DNA of 64,000 nucleotides from CBDFKJ01 sp965248805 (GCA_965248805.1 CBDFKJ010000007.1:62001-126000); one strand, 5' to 3'; counted from the stretch's first letter, positions 19,072-28,409 are shown. Notes: a model not told the origin generated them from the letters alone. Program-made: numbers and translations.

Positions 19072-19093
19072 CGTTTAACACAATGAGAACTTC

Positions 19094-19498
19094 ATGATCC
19101 TCAAGAACGCCTTCGTCTCCATCAACGGCGTGGATCTGTCCGATCACATCCAGGAGGTCAACCTGGAGATCGGCCGCGAGAGCCACGACGACACGACGAT
19201 GGGCGACGATACCAGGTCGATGACGCTCGGGCTCAAGACCTGGTCGCTGTCGCTGACACTCAAACAGAACTTCGCCGCGGGCAAGGTCGATGCGACTCTG
19301 TTCGCCGTCTACAACGCCGGCGATGCGGTGCCGATCATCGTCCGTGTCGACAAGGGCGCCAAGTCGGCGAGCAATCCCGAGTTCACCGGAGATGCGGTGC
19401 TCGAAAGCTATACGCCGCTCGGTCAGTCGGTCGGCGACTTCGCGACAGCGCCGGTGCAGTTCGCGGCCGCCGGAGATCTCACCCGCGCGGTCGCGTGA
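19094..19498 (+). CDS. Phage tail tube-like protein
   Basis: 134 residues. MILKNAFVSINGVDLSDHIQ starts like major tail proteins of siphophages. The middle has MTLGLKTWSLSLTLKQNF and an ending typical of the compact beta-barrel tail-tube fold. Such subunits stack into the inner tail tube. It lies between phage gene scraps and is the first intact phage gene of the decayed prophage. Assignment is from sequence style and position, not from a search. Confidence 0.6.
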   Translation: MILKNAFVSINGVDLSDHIQEVNLEIGRESHDDTTMGDDTRSMTLGLKTWSLSLTLKQNFAAGKVDATLFAVYNAGDAVPIIVRVDKGAKSASNPEFTGDAVLESYTPLGQSVGDFATAPVQFAAAGDLTRAVA

Positions 19499-19509
19499 CG
19501 GAGGCCGGC

Positions 19510-19626
19510 ATGGCTGAAACCAAAACCCCAAAGACCCTCGATGCGGCGGCGATCCTCGGCGATCCCGGTCTTGCGCAAACAGCAAGGCTTCTCGTTGGGC
19601 CGCTCGATCGCCAAGGGCGTCCGTGA
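19510..19626 (+). pseudogene. Fragment of tail assembly chaperone-like gene
   Basis: ATG 19510 follows a strong GGAGG (19500-19504) and gives MAETKTPKTLDAAAILG, a start seen in phage tail assembly chaperone genes that follow tail tube genes. After about 16 residues the reading changes character, and the following gene continues in another frame. A deletion joining the chaperone start to the large virion-like gene is the simplest explanation. Confidence 0.45.
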
Positions 19627-22216
19627 CCTGATAACGGGCGTGGCAACTTTCCCGTTGGATGTTGTCGGCGCAACGGTGCCCGGATCGATACCGGGGCGCG
19701 GTGCCGACGAACTCGCCGAATCAATTCGCCGAAACATCCCGGAAATCGAGACGGGCGGGCCGGTCGAGGACGTGACGGCGGCCGTGACCCAGTTCGGCAT
19801 TCCTGGCGGTGCCGCGGGCAAAGTCGTCGGTGGACTCAAGGTCGCACAGAAGGCGGGGGCGGCGGGCGCGCTCAGCCGTTTCGGCCTCAATGTCGTTGCC
19901 GCCACCGGCGCTGACATCCTCGCCGCCGACCCCGGCGACGTTCAGTCTCTCGGCAATCTGTTCCCGGACCTGTTGCCGACGGGAATCGACGCCGACGAGC
20001 CGGCGCTTTTGAAGCGGCTGAAGCTGGGCATCGAGGCGGGGACCATCACGGCTACGGCAATAGGAACTCTTGGCGGTGTTTTGCTCACATGGAAGGGCAT
20101 CGCCCAAGTCGTCCGGCCGTTCGTCAATTCCGATAAAGTCGCCGAAGAAGTCGCGGCAAGGGCGGTGCGCGAGCTTGCGACCGATCCGGACGCGGCGATC
20201 GCCAGCATCACTAAGACGATCGAGGATGCCCAGGGTACCGGCTTCCAGCCGACGACCGGAACAGCCAGCCGCGACCCCGGCCTCATCGCCCTGGAAAAAT
20301 CCTTGTCAACGCAAGGCGCGACTTCGCCGGCGTTCGCGGCGCGCCGGAGCGAAAACCAGGCGGCCGTCAGTCAGCAGCTCTCCGATGTCACTGGCCGCGG
20401 CGATGGAGAGGCGGCCCTAGCGCGACAATTTTTCGAGGAAAGCCAGACCGAAGCGCGCATGGCCAAGACGCAGATCGTCGAGGCGACCGAAGCCCAACTC
20501 AAGGCCGTGCAGGACGAGATCGGCAATCTGGCCGACGAGATCAACGAGTTTCGTAGTCTGGAGACCGGGGCAAGCCTCGAAATAAATGAGGCCGTCACGC
20601 ACGAGTTGCAGCGGCTGACGCTCGAAAAGAACCGCCTGTTCCGCGCCATCGACCCAGGACGGTCTGTTCCGATCGAGCCTGACGACCTGCGAGAGGTCGT
20701 CGCCGGAATCACGCAGAAACGCGGCCCCTTGGACAGCACGCCATCCAAACTGCCGAAGGTCGTGGGGCGATTGAAGAGGGCGGTTGCGGAGCCAAAGGAG
20801 GGCGCGGAGGCGACACCTCTTCACTTCGGCGACCTCGAAGACATGCGGCCAGATCTCAGTGCCGCGATCGCGCAAGCGCGGGCGGCGAACAAGGGCGGAG
20901 TCGTCGAGCGGCTGATCGAACTGCGCCAGGCGCTCGATCAAGAGGCGGTGAAGCTGGCCGAGAGCGCATCGTCGGCGGCAGCACGCGCAAATGCGGCGCT
21001 TACCTTCTTCCGGGATATCTTCGCGCCCCGATTCCGTGCCGGCGTTGGGCGGGTCATCAGCGATGCTAGCAAGAAGGGCCGGCCGATTGAACCGTCGGCC
21101 GTCGGTGGGAAATTCATCGGGACGCGCCCAGGATCGCTTGAAGCCGGTCAGGATCTCGAGCGAATTCTTCAGGGCATTCCGGACGCGACGCAGACTCGCG
21201 AGGCAACCCGAAACTTCGTGTTGTCGAAACTGTCCAAGGCCGCCATCGATCCCAGCGATAAGTTCCATCCACAGCGCATCAACAGATTCTTGGAGAATCA
21301 CAAGGGCGCTCTGGCTGGCTTCCCCGACATTCGGCAAGAGATCCAAGCGTTGTCCGGACGCGCTTCGACCGCACGGACGAAAGTCACTCAACTGGAAAGA
21401 GAGTTGGCCGACGCTAGGGATGCCGTCAAGGTGACGGAGCGCGAGGCCAACAAATCGGTGACGGCTCTGTTCGTCGGGACGGATCCGGAGAAGGCCGTCG
21501 GCCGCGTGATGGCCGCCGACGATCCGGCCGCCGCCATGACGTTGCTCCTCGCCGAAGCCAGTAAGGACCGCACGGGCCAAGCGCGCAATGGCATGAGAGT
21601 GGCCGTGTCGGACTGGGTCGATAACAAGGTCCGCTCCCGCACCGTGAACTTGTCCGGCGACGACTTTATCCTTGTCGCCAACCAGGTTGAAGACCTGTTC
21701 AAGAACCCGCGCACGCGCGGCGCGCTGGAACAGATTTATACAAAGCCGGAAATGCGGGTTCTGGAGCGGGTTCGCGATCAACTTCGCGTGATGAACAGGA
21801 TCAACACCCAGGTCACAACTGGGTCGCCAACCGCGGCCCTGCAACAGAACGTGCAGCGCGTGCGGATCGTGCTCGCCTCGCTTTACGGCATCGTGAAGGG
21901 GCGCGGCGTCTTCGCAATCAGCCAGTGGTCAATGCGGGCGGCCGGAAAGGACCCGGTGGCCAACGCCACCGCCGTCCTGCGTGACGCAATGCTCGACCCC
22001 GATCTCGGGCGGCTCATGCTCGCCACCAACACGGGCGGCGGGCGAGTGCAGCGCGCGTTGGAAGGACGGCGGCGGACCTACATTGCTAACAACATCGTCG
22101 GTGAGGCTTTCGATGACGGGCCGCGCCGTCGCGACGCTCCGCCGGACGACGAACTGCAGCGCCGTATCGAGCGCGCCCTGGGAGATTTGAACAACCCCGC
22201 AGCGGCGCCACCGTAG
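19541..22216 (+). CDS. Large phage virion-like protein (N terminus uncertain)
   Basis: Open frame of 891 residues. The first about ten residues probably belong to the fused chaperone fragment. Recognisable phage-like sequence begins near QGFSLGRSIAKGVRDLITG. Hydrophobic Gly/Ala-rich segments (about 85-125 and 165-190) are followed by long helical, partly coiled-coil stretches (for example 300-360 and 660-700). This layout resembles internal or ejection proteins of podophages. No enzyme motif is seen. It is intact over 2.6 kb while most neighbours are broken. The 5' boundary at about 19560 is a deletion junction. Confidence 0.5.
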   Translation: MRRRSSAIPVLRKQQGFSLGRSIAKGVRDLITGVATFPLDVVGATVPGSIPGRGADELAESIRRNIPEIETGGPVEDVTAAVTQFGIPGGAAGKVVGGLKVAQKAGAAGALSRFGLNVVAATGADILAADPGDVQSLGNLFPDLLPTGIDADEPALLKRLKLGIEAGTITATAIGTLGGVLLTWKGIAQVVRPFVNSDKVAEEVAARAVRELATDPDAAIASITKTIEDAQGTGFQPTTGTASRDPGLIALEKSLSTQGATSPAFAARRSENQAAVSQQLSDVTGRGDGEAALARQFFEESQTEARMAKTQIVEATEAQLKAVQDEIGNLADEINEFRSLETGASLEINEAVTHELQRLTLEKNRLFRAIDPGRSVPIEPDDLREVVAGITQKRGPLDSTPSKLPKVVGRLKRAVAEPKEGAEATPLHFGDLEDMRPDLSAAIAQARAANKGGVVERLIELRQALDQEAVKLAESASSAAARANAALTFFRDIFAPRFRAGVGRVISDASKKGRPIEPSAVGGKFIGTRPGSLEAGQDLERILQGIPDATQTREATRNFVLSKLSKAAIDPSDKFHPQRINRFLENHKGALAGFPDIRQEIQALSGRASTARTKVTQLERELADARDAVKVTEREANKSVTALFVGTDPEKAVGRVMAADDPAAAMTLLLAEASKDRTGQARNGMRVAVSDWVDNKVRSRTVNLSGDDFILVANQVEDLFKNPRTRGALEQIYTKPEMRVLERVRDQLRVMNRINTQVTTGSPTAALQQNVQRVRIVLASLYGIVKGRGVFAISQWSMRAAGKDPVANATAVLRDAMLDPDLGRLMLATNTGGGRVQRALEGRRRTYIANNIVGEAFDDGPRRRDAPPDDELQRRIERALGDLNNPAAAPP

Positions 22217-22227
22217 TCGGACGCTTG

Positions 22228-22358
22228 ATGGACATCTTTCACACAATGCTTGTCTACGCAGGGTATGCGGCCGCCCTGATCGTTTTTGTGTTTGGCTTGG
22301 CGGCGCTGCTCGTCACCTCGAACGATGCTGTCAAGGCGGCCGACACCGGCATAAAGTC
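22228..22358 (+). pseudogene. Small membrane protein cut by IS5 copy
   Basis: ATG 22228 starts MDIFHTMLVYAGYAAALIVFVFG..., a single transmembrane helix followed by a short polar part. The IS5-family element begins at 22359 and replaces its C terminus. It immediately follows the large virion-like gene and is probably a phage gene. No family is recognised. Confidence 0.45.
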
Positions 22359-23294
22359 AAAGTTTTTGAGTCGTCGGAATCGGTTGTGTTTTATTGTCTG
22401 TCACCTGTCCAACTGCTTTGGGGTGCCCGATGTGGAAGCCTGAACACCGCGCGGCCGCCGACCGTGGCCGGCTTCGCTATCCGAGTGATCTGACCGACGC
22501 CGAATGGGCGCTGATCGAGCCGCTGATCCCACCGGCGAAGCACGGTGGGCGTAAGCGGACGGTCGATGTCCGCGAAGTCCTGAACGGCATCTTCTACGTG
22601 CTGTCGACCGGCTGCCAGTGGACCGCGCTGCCCAAGGACCTGCCGCCGAAGAGCACGGTGTACGACTACTTCGACCTGTGGGAATGGGACGGCACCCTGG
22701 CTCGCATCCATCATGAGCTCTACGTGGCGGTGCGCGAGCGCGCGGGCCGCGAAGCCAGTCCGAGCGCGGCCATCATCGACAGCCAGAGCGCCAAAGCGGC
22801 GCAAAAAGGGGGGCGTCGATCGATCCGCAGGGCTTCGACGCGGGCAAGAAGCTCACCGGCCGCAAGCGGCACATCCTGGTCGATACGCTCGGCCTGATGC
22901 TGGGCCTCGTCGTGCATCCCGGCAACGTGCAGGACCGCGATGGCGCGGCCACACTGCTGCGCCGGACACGCCGGCTGTTTCCGTTCATCGAGGTGATCTA
23001 CGCCGACGGCGGCTACCAGGGACCAAAGATGGCTGCCGTGGTGGCGAAGACCGGCGCTTGGCGGCTGGAGATCGTCAAGCGCAACAGCGTGCCGCGCTTC
23101 GAGGTGCTGCCGAAGCGCTGGATCGTCGAGCGCACCTTCGCCTGGATCGTCCGTTGCCGCCGGCTGGCGCGCGACTTCGAACGCCACGTCCGTTCTGTCG
23201 TCGCTTTCATCCACCTCGCCATGATCCGCATCATGCTGCGACGCTTGACCCGGCCAAGCCCTTGCTCGTGAATCTCTACTTCCCGGAACGGCTC
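22359..23294 (+). mobile_element. IS5-family (IS1031-like) element, left copy
   Basis: Near-identical to the copy at 24031-24978 in inverted orientation. Its right end ...CCCGGAACGGCTC is complete and followed by TTA. Its left end lacks about 13 bp: the shared sequence starts at AAAGTTTTTGAGTCG, whereas the other copy has GAGCGGTTCCGG before that point. This copy therefore lost its outer terminal repeat. Confidence 0.82.
22430..23271 (+). CDS. IS5-family transposase (two frames, probable frameshift)
   Basis: ORF A starts MWKPEHRAAADRGRLRYPSD and has LTDAEWALIEPLIPP, then AIIDSQSAK. ORF B continues with GKKLTGRKRHILVDTLG, IYADGGYQGPK and RWIVERTFAWI, including the DDE residues. The frames meet at A5G6 (22803-22813), a typical slippery run. 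Because the second copy has the same run and break, programmed frameshifting is likelier than mutation. Total about 275-280 residues. Confidence 0.85.
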
Positions 23295-23380
23295 TTAGGA
23301 CTAGCACTGTCGCTTGCACTTGCGGCATCGATCCTTGATCGTCTGCTGTAACGGGAACAAGCCAAGTACGGGGCGCAACC

Positions 23381-24031
23381 ATGGGTATCGCGATATTGGC
23401 CGCGCAAATGCTTCTGGCCGAGCATCAATATCGGCCGATCCGCGGTACAATCGTTACCATCGGCCGCCACACCGTCGATCTGACCGGCGACGAGATGGAC
23501 AGGCTTCTCGCGAGCGTGGGCGTGCCGAAGCGAAGCGGCGTGCAGTATGAGATCGATGGCGTCACGGTGAGCCGGAAGCGTGCGACGATCACGCAAGAGT
23601 CTTTCTTCGGTGCCTTCACCGATGCGGCGGTGCTGTCGCTCGACGTAAACGACTATGAAGGCGCCAGCATCATATGCGATATTCAGGACAGACTCCCCCG
23701 AAGGCACCGGCGCATGGCTGATTTTGTCTATGATGGCGGCTGCCTCGACAACATCTTCGATGTAGCCGGCGCGCTCCGCAACATGGCGCGCATGGTAAAG
23801 CCGGGCGGGCGATTCTTCGCCATGAACTCCGGTGGGCCGCATCCGACGGCCTATCTGAAATTCTCGGCCGATTGGTTCATGGATTTCTTTGCTCTAAATC
23901 GCTGGGTGGATTGCAAATGCTGCATCTCGCACTTTCCAAACACATTCGGGCTCTCCTTGCGCGAGCAGCGACTCGACAGCACTCTCGCGCGCAGCCGGCA
24001 TTATCAGGTGATCTATGACTTTAACCCTTAG
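23381..24031 (+). pseudogene. SAM-dependent methyltransferase, 5' part (split by IS5)
   Basis: 216 residues before an artificial stop made at the IS junction. It starts MGIAILAAQMLLAEHQYRPI and contains DFVYDGGCLDNIFDVAGALR and MARMVKPGGRFFAMN, the motif order of class I methyltransferases (acidic loop, then PGG post-motif), then ADWFMDFFALNRWVDC. An IS5 copy interrupts at TTA (24028-24030), and the C-terminal part continues at 24982-25324 in the same frame once the IS and one TTA are removed. Substrate unknown. GC is lower than in the surroundings. Confidence 0.72.
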
Positions 24032-24978
24032 AGCCGTTCCGGGAAGTAGAGATTCACGAGCAAGGGCTTGGCCGGGTCAAGCGTCGCAGCATGATGCGGA
24101 TCATGGCGAGGTGGATGAAAGCGACGACAGAACGGACGTGGCGTTCGAAGTCGCGCGCCAGCCGGCGGCAACGGACGATCCAGGCGAAGGTGCGCTCGAC
24201 GATCCAGCGCTTCGGCAGCACCTCGAAGCGCGGCACGCTGTTGCGCTTGACGATCTCCAGCCGCCAGGCGCCGGTCTTCGCCACCACGGCAGCCATCTTT
24301 GGTCCCTGGTAGCCGCCGTCGGCGTAGATCACCTCGATGAACGGAAACAGCCGGCGTGTCCGGCGCAGCAGTGTGGCCGCGCCATCGCGGTCCTGCACGT
24401 TGCCGGGATGCACGACGAGGCCCAGCATCAGGCCGAGCGTATCGACCAGGATGTGCCGCTTGCGGCCGGTGAGCTTCTTGCCCGCGTCGAAGCCCTGCGG
24501 ATCGATCGACGCCCCCCTTTTTGCGCCGCTTTGGCGCTCTGGCTGTCGATGATGGCCGCGCTCGGACTGGCTTCGCGGCCCGCGCGCTCGCGCACCGCCA
24601 CGTAGAGCTCATGATGGATGCGAGCCAGGGTGCCGTCCCATTCCCACAGGTCGAAGTAGTCGTACACCGTGCTCTTCGGCGGCAGGTCCTTGGGCAGCGC
24701 GGTCCACTGGCAGCCGGTCGACAGCACGTAGAAGATGCCGTTCAGGACTTCGCGGACATCGACCGTCCGCTTACGCCCACCGTGCTTCGCCGGTGGGATC
24801 AGCGGCTCGATCAGCGCCCATTCGGCGTCGGTCAGATCACTCGGATAGCGAAGCCGGCCACGGTCGGCGGCCGCGCGGTGTTCAGGCTTCCACATCGGGC
24901 ACCCCAAAGCAGTTGGACAGGTGACAGACAATAAAACACAACCGATTCCGACGACTCAAAAACTTTCCGGAACCGCTC
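24031..24978 (-). mobile_element. IS5-family (IS1031-like) element, right copy, complete
   Basis: Termini GAGCCGTTCCGGGAAGT and, inverted, GAGCGGTTCCGGAAAGT form imperfect inverted repeats. It is flanked by the 3-bp target duplication TTA (24028-24030 and 24979-24981). It carries the same transposase as the left copy, on the minus strand. Confidence 0.9.
24054..24895 (-). CDS. IS5-family transposase (two frames, probable frameshift)
   Basis: Same product as at 22430-23271: ORF A from the MWKPEHR start near 24895 and ORF B ending at 24054, joined at the same A5G6 run (here read as C6T5 on the plus strand near 24514-24524). Both halves are intact, so this copy is a plausible active source. Confidence 0.85.
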
Positions 24979-24981
24979 TTA

Positions 24982-25324
24982 TGTCGAGCATGCTACCGGA
25001 GTTGGGTACGACTGTTCGTCAATAGAAACCCAAGCGCGCTGCCAGATCTATTGCCTAGCCGAAAAAGGAAGAAAATCGACGGACGATCGGAACCCGATTC
25101 AAAAGCACTACCGGGTCGATCTGAAGCACAACAAGATTTGCAATGCGAGCGCCAAGCGATTTCTTCACTCGCCGCGGCCGTTGTTCTCCAATCCGACGCC
25201 GTTCGATCCGGCGACGATCGAACGCATCGACAGTTCCGACTACCCGCAGCAGATAAGGCCGATTGCCGTTCTGGACCGTGATTACTTGTCAAGCATCGGG
25301 TTTGCCGGTCGTGCCCGGCAGTAG
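24982..25324 (+). pseudogene. SAM-dependent methyltransferase, 3' part
   Basis: Continues the interrupted gene: CCT-TAT-GTC-GAG after removal of the IS, giving YVEHATGVGYDCSS and an open frame of about 114 residues to TAG at 25322-25324. The joined protein would be about 330 residues, normal for this type. There is no start codon or ribosome site of its own, so it should not be expressed as a separate protein. Confidence 0.65.
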
Positions 25325-25442
25325 GTCGGAGCCACGGCCTCAAAGGTCGCCGCCCGCGCTTGGCACAAAGCGCATAACATTGTAGTGGGCTCCGTGCCGA
25401 GCGGGCGGGCCGGTACTCCCGCGCCATCTTTCTCACCGAACG

Positions 25443-25751
25443 ATGAGACTGCTCGCAGCCACTATAGCGGCCATCCTGCTGGCGCCCGCCGCCGGCGCAC
25501 AGACGTGCCCGGCGCAGGCCCCGACCGAGACGCTGGCGGCGTGCCTGGAACGGACCTTCGGCGAGCGGGCGGTGCTGCGGCTCACCGGCACGCGGCTGGT
25601 CTACGAGCTCTTCCTCAACCCGGACACGGGCACGTGGACGATTGTTCGAACGGCGCCCGCTGGTCTCAGCAGGGTCATGACGCACGGCGCGGGCTATACA
25701 ATCCCTTTCGCCCTTGAGGCAGGGATGGTGCCGGCGAAAGCTGTCCATTGA
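25443..25751 (+). CDS. Small exported protein in prophage region
   Basis: 102 residues with a clear signal peptide (MRLLAATIAAILLAPAAGAQ) and a short mature part with two Cys (TCPAQ, AACLER). It overlaps the next gene's TTG by the last four bases. The position before a small membrane protein is reminiscent of phage lysis-module accessory genes, but no family is recognised. Confidence 0.5.
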   Translation: MRLLAATIAAILLAPAAGAQTCPAQAPTETLAACLERTFGERAVLRLTGTRLVYELFLNPDTGTWTIVRTAPAGLSRVMTHGAGYTIPFALEAGMVPAKAVH

Positions 25752-25990
25752 GCGCAATCACGCATCATGACTTGGCCGAGAAGATCGGCGAGTTGCGCGG
25801 AACGGTCATGGGCATTCAGTCGGACATCGCGAACCTGAAAGGCGATCTAGGCGGCCTTCACGCCGACGAGCGCACGGTCCGCGACGCGATGAGCCAGGCC
25901 AAGGGGGGCTGGCGGGTCATCGTCGCGGTCGACGCGATCTCCGGCGTGCTGGGGGCCCTACTCTCGAAATTCATTCCCTTTCTGAAATAG
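25748..25990 (+). CDS. Small membrane protein, possibly holin-like
   Basis: 80 residues from TTG 25748, overlapping the preceding stop. A helical N-terminal half (LAEKIGELRGTVMGIQSDIANL) is followed by a C-terminal hydrophobic segment (about 55-78, WRVIVAVDAISGVLGALLSKFIPFL). One membrane helix after a coiled coil occurs in small phage holin-like and DUF-type proteins. Function not established. Confidence 0.5.
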   Translation: MSAITHHDLAEKIGELRGTVMGIQSDIANLKGDLGGLHADERTVRDAMSQAKGGWRVIVAVDAISGVLGALLSKFIPFLK

Positions 25991-26063
25991 AAGGACTAGT
26001 TGCACGCAAGGGCCAATAGTCTCAGCAAGTTACGCTGGGTGTAACCTTCGAAGGAGCATACCA

Positions 26064-26390
26064 ATGGCTGAAGCCGTGAACTCAGAGAGGATTATCGAAA
26101 GCGTCAGCGTCGGCAATCTCAAGACGGTCGGCGATGCGTCGGCGCATTCGATGGCGCTGGCGATGCAGAACGCCGTCGCCCACCAGAACCGCATGAACGT
26201 CATCGCGGAAGCCGCAATCGGTAACGTTACCAAGCGCCTGACCGAGGCCGATCCGATCGAGGCGATCTCGGCGCAGAAACTCATGTCCGGCAATGACCTT
26301 GGCCAGCAGTTGGCGCAGCTGCTCGCGGCGCTGGCGTCCAACCAGCAGGGCGTGAAGGCGGCAGGGACCACGCCCCCGGTGACGGTCTAA
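26064..26390 (+). CDS. RebB-like ('killing trait') family protein, candidate
   Basis: 108 residues, ATG after a strong AAGGAG (about 26052). The pattern NLKTVGDASAHSMALAMQNA, then VAHQNRMNVIAEAAIGNV, resembles the RebB family. Those proteins form R-bodies, contractile protein ribbons, or occur in clusters in alphaproteobacteria: GxAxAxxMxxxxQNAVxxQxxxN with Ala-rich helices. Only one copy is present, without rebA or rebD companions. The assignment is from pattern memory and is moderate. It is intact within a decayed prophage. Confidence 0.5.
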   Translation: MAEAVNSERIIESVSVGNLKTVGDASAHSMALAMQNAVAHQNRMNVIAEAAIGNVTKRLTEADPIEAISAQKLMSGNDLGQQLAQLLAALASNQQGVKAAGTTPPVTV

Positions 26391-26414
26391 CAACGCCCCC
26401 CAGCCAACTGAACA

Positions 26415-26453
26415 GTGCGGCTCCGACAGTCTTCAACCGACTCGGAGCCGCAC
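26415..26453. terminator. 12-bp perfect hairpin between convergent genes
   Basis: GTGCGGCTCCGA (26415-26426) and TCGGAGCCGCAC (26442-26453) form a perfect 12-bp stem with a 15-nt loop. It lies just after the RebB-like gene and just after the end of the minus-strand gene at 26462. No T tract follows, so it is a terminator or mRNA 3' stabiliser by position only. Confidence 0.5.
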
Positions 26454-26461
26454 CCACCCGT

Positions 26462-26692
26462 TCAGCGCGGACCGGCCGGTGGGTAGACGAGATCGATCGT
26501 CGCCGATGCGGCTCTCAGCCAACGCTGTCGGTCGACTTCTGGCCAGACTGTGTCGACCGGCGGCAGCTTGGCGAACAAAGCCAAAATGGCCTCATCAATC
26601 TGTTTGCCGGGCGGTGCCGGCAATGGCTCGACGTGCCCCTCTTCACCCATCGCTCCCTCCTTGGCGGCTGGGGCCGGGCGCTTATCGCGCAT
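26462..26692 (-). CDS. Small hypothetical protein
   Basis: 76 residues from ATG 26692, overlapping the end of the upstream minus-strand gene by 11 bases. An internal start at MGEEGHVEPL (26650) is also possible. It is Pro-rich at first, then helical (QIDEAILALFAKLPPVD...WPEVDRQRWLRAASATIDLVY). No family is recognised. The overlap with the HTH-ending gene suggests an operon. Confidence 0.5.
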   Translation of the reverse strand: MRDKRPAPAAKEGAMGEEGHVEPLPAPPGKQIDEAILALFAKLPPVDTVWPEVDRQRWLRAASATIDLVYPPAGPR

Positions 26693-26954
26693 TCTCGAAC
26701 AGGATCGCCGCGGCGCTTATGCTGCCGCCGTCTTCGACGATCAGCCCGTTGGAGCGCAAGCGCGAGAGATATGTGCCGAACGTGCCGCCCGACTGCGCGA
26801 GTTCGGTACATGCCGCCAGATCGGAACGGCCCAGAGGCGCGGGATAGCTGTCTATCAGCGCATCCAACAGTTTGCGCTCGGCGCCGAGCGTGCGCCGCCA
26901 CATGGCCTGAACGTCGGCCGGTGATTGCGGCTGAGGAGGGGCTTCGCCGAATAA
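26682..26954 (-). pseudogene. C-terminal part of HTH-domain protein cut by IS1182
   Basis: About 90 residues remain, starting inside the gene at the IS1182 junction: FGEAPPQPQSPADVQAMWRR, then ERKLLDALIDSYPAPLGRSD and FGTYLSRLRSNGLIVEDGG, a winged-helix-like C-terminal domain. Such tails occur on phage- or plasmid-associated ATP-binding proteins. The 5' part is not found on the other side of the IS. Confidence 0.55.
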
Positions 26955-28409
26955 CAGCCCGTTGACGAAGTCCGGCGTGTCTGATTCTGTCTGAACATAG
27001 AGATTTAGACGGGCGTCGTGCGATGGCATTGAGACGACAGAGCGAGGTTCAGGGTGACCTCGTGGTGACATGGGCGGAGATGCCGCGTTCGCCTGGACAC
27101 GCGTTTTCCGACCGGCTGCATGAGTTGCTGACCGAGTCTGGCTTTGACGGCTTCGTGGAGGCGACGTGCAAGCCATACTACGCACCTCGGATGGGGGCTC
27201 CTTCGCTGCCGCCGGGGCGTTATTTCCGGATGCACATGATCGGCTATTTCGAGGGCATCGGCAGCGAGCGCGGCATCGCTTGGCGCTGTTCGGATTCGCT
27301 GTCGCTTCGCGCGTTTCTGCGGTTGGCGAACCGGGACAAGGTTCCCGATCATTCCTGGTTGTCGAAGACGCGCGGCTGGCTGCCGCACGAGGTCCATGAA
27401 AAGGTTTTCGACTGGGTTCTGGCTCTCGTCGCCGCGCGCGGTCTGGTGAAGGGCGAGCGGATCGGCGTCGACGGCTCGACGATGGAAGCCAACGCCGCCC
27501 TGCGAGCCATCGTGCGGCGCGATAGCGGCGAGACCTATCGCGAGATGCTGACGCAAATGGCGAAGGAGAGTGGCGTCGAAACGCCGACGATCGACGACCT
27601 CGTCCGGCTCGATCGCCGGCGGAAGGGCAAGAAGCTTTCGAACAAGGATTGGACGAGCCCGACCGATCCTGATGCGAAGATCGCGCGGATGAAGGACGGC
27701 ACCACGCATCTGGCCTACAAGCCCGAGCACGCGGTCGATCTCGACACCGGCGTCATCGTTGCGGCACCGATCTATCCAGCCGATGAAGGCGACACGACGA
27801 CTTTGCCTGGGACGCTGGAGGCGGCCGCGCGCAACCTCGCCGAGGTCGGTCTGGCTCCAACACGGGCAGAGCCCTGCAGTCTCGTTGGCGACAAGGGCTA
27901 TCATTCACGCGAGGGGCTGAAAGACCTCGACGGCGGCGTCTGGAAAACGCGGATCTCCGAGCCGGAGCCCGCCAACGGCTATCTGCGCTGGCATGGCGAC
28001 CAGGCGGCACGTCAGGCTGTCTACGCCAACCGGGCGCGATTGAAGTCCGGCGTCGCGCGGAACGCCATGCGCAGGCGCGGTGATGATGGTCGAGCGCAGC
28101 TTCGCCCATGTCCTCGACCGTGGCGGCATGCGCCGCGCGTTGCTGCGGGCGCGCGAGAACGTCCACAAACGCTACCTGATCCATGTCGCCGGGTTCAATC
28201 TCGGCATTCTGATGCGCGCGCTGTTCGGATCAGGCACGCCGAGGGAGGCTGCGAGTGCAAAGAGCACCCTTTTGTTCGTTATTCAGTTCGATGCTGCCCT
28301 GGCGATCGCCATCGTGGCGAACATCGAAGGCAAACCAGCCATGCTCGTTATCATCATCATCGTCGCCCCCGAAACCGATTGATCAAAGCGCGACTTCATC
28401 ACCGGGCTG
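26955..28409 (+). mobile_element. IS1182-like element, copy A
   Basis: Terminal repeats CAGCCCGTTGACGAAGTC (left) and, inverted, CAGCCCGGTGATGAAGTC (right) are both present. The 4-bp flanks are ATAA and ATAG, which differ by one base, so the target duplication has mutated or the element recombined with another copy. The transposase inside is frameshifted. Confidence 0.85.
27023..28382 (+). pseudogene. IS1182-like transposase, frameshifted
   Basis: Same protein as the 452-residue transposases at 46324-47682 and 51798-53156 up to ARNAMRRRG, where an extra T (GGTGATGATGG in place of GGTGAGATGG, about 28081-28086) shifts the frame. The remaining 3' part, with ERSFAHVLDRGGMRRALLR, lies in another frame. 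The lost C-terminal segment holds the last catalytic Glu region, so this copy is likely inactive. Confidence 0.85.

Noticed and set aside
20417..21844. Long minus-strand open frame of 475 codons inside the virion-like gene
   Set aside because: Composition and motif content look like a shadow of the plus-strand gene, with no ribosome site or family resemblance.
22359..24978. Composite transposon made of two inverted IS5 copies around a methyltransferase gene
   Set aside because: The right copy interrupts the methyltransferase gene with its own TTA duplication, and the gene continues beyond it. The left copy lacks its outer end. They are independent insertions.
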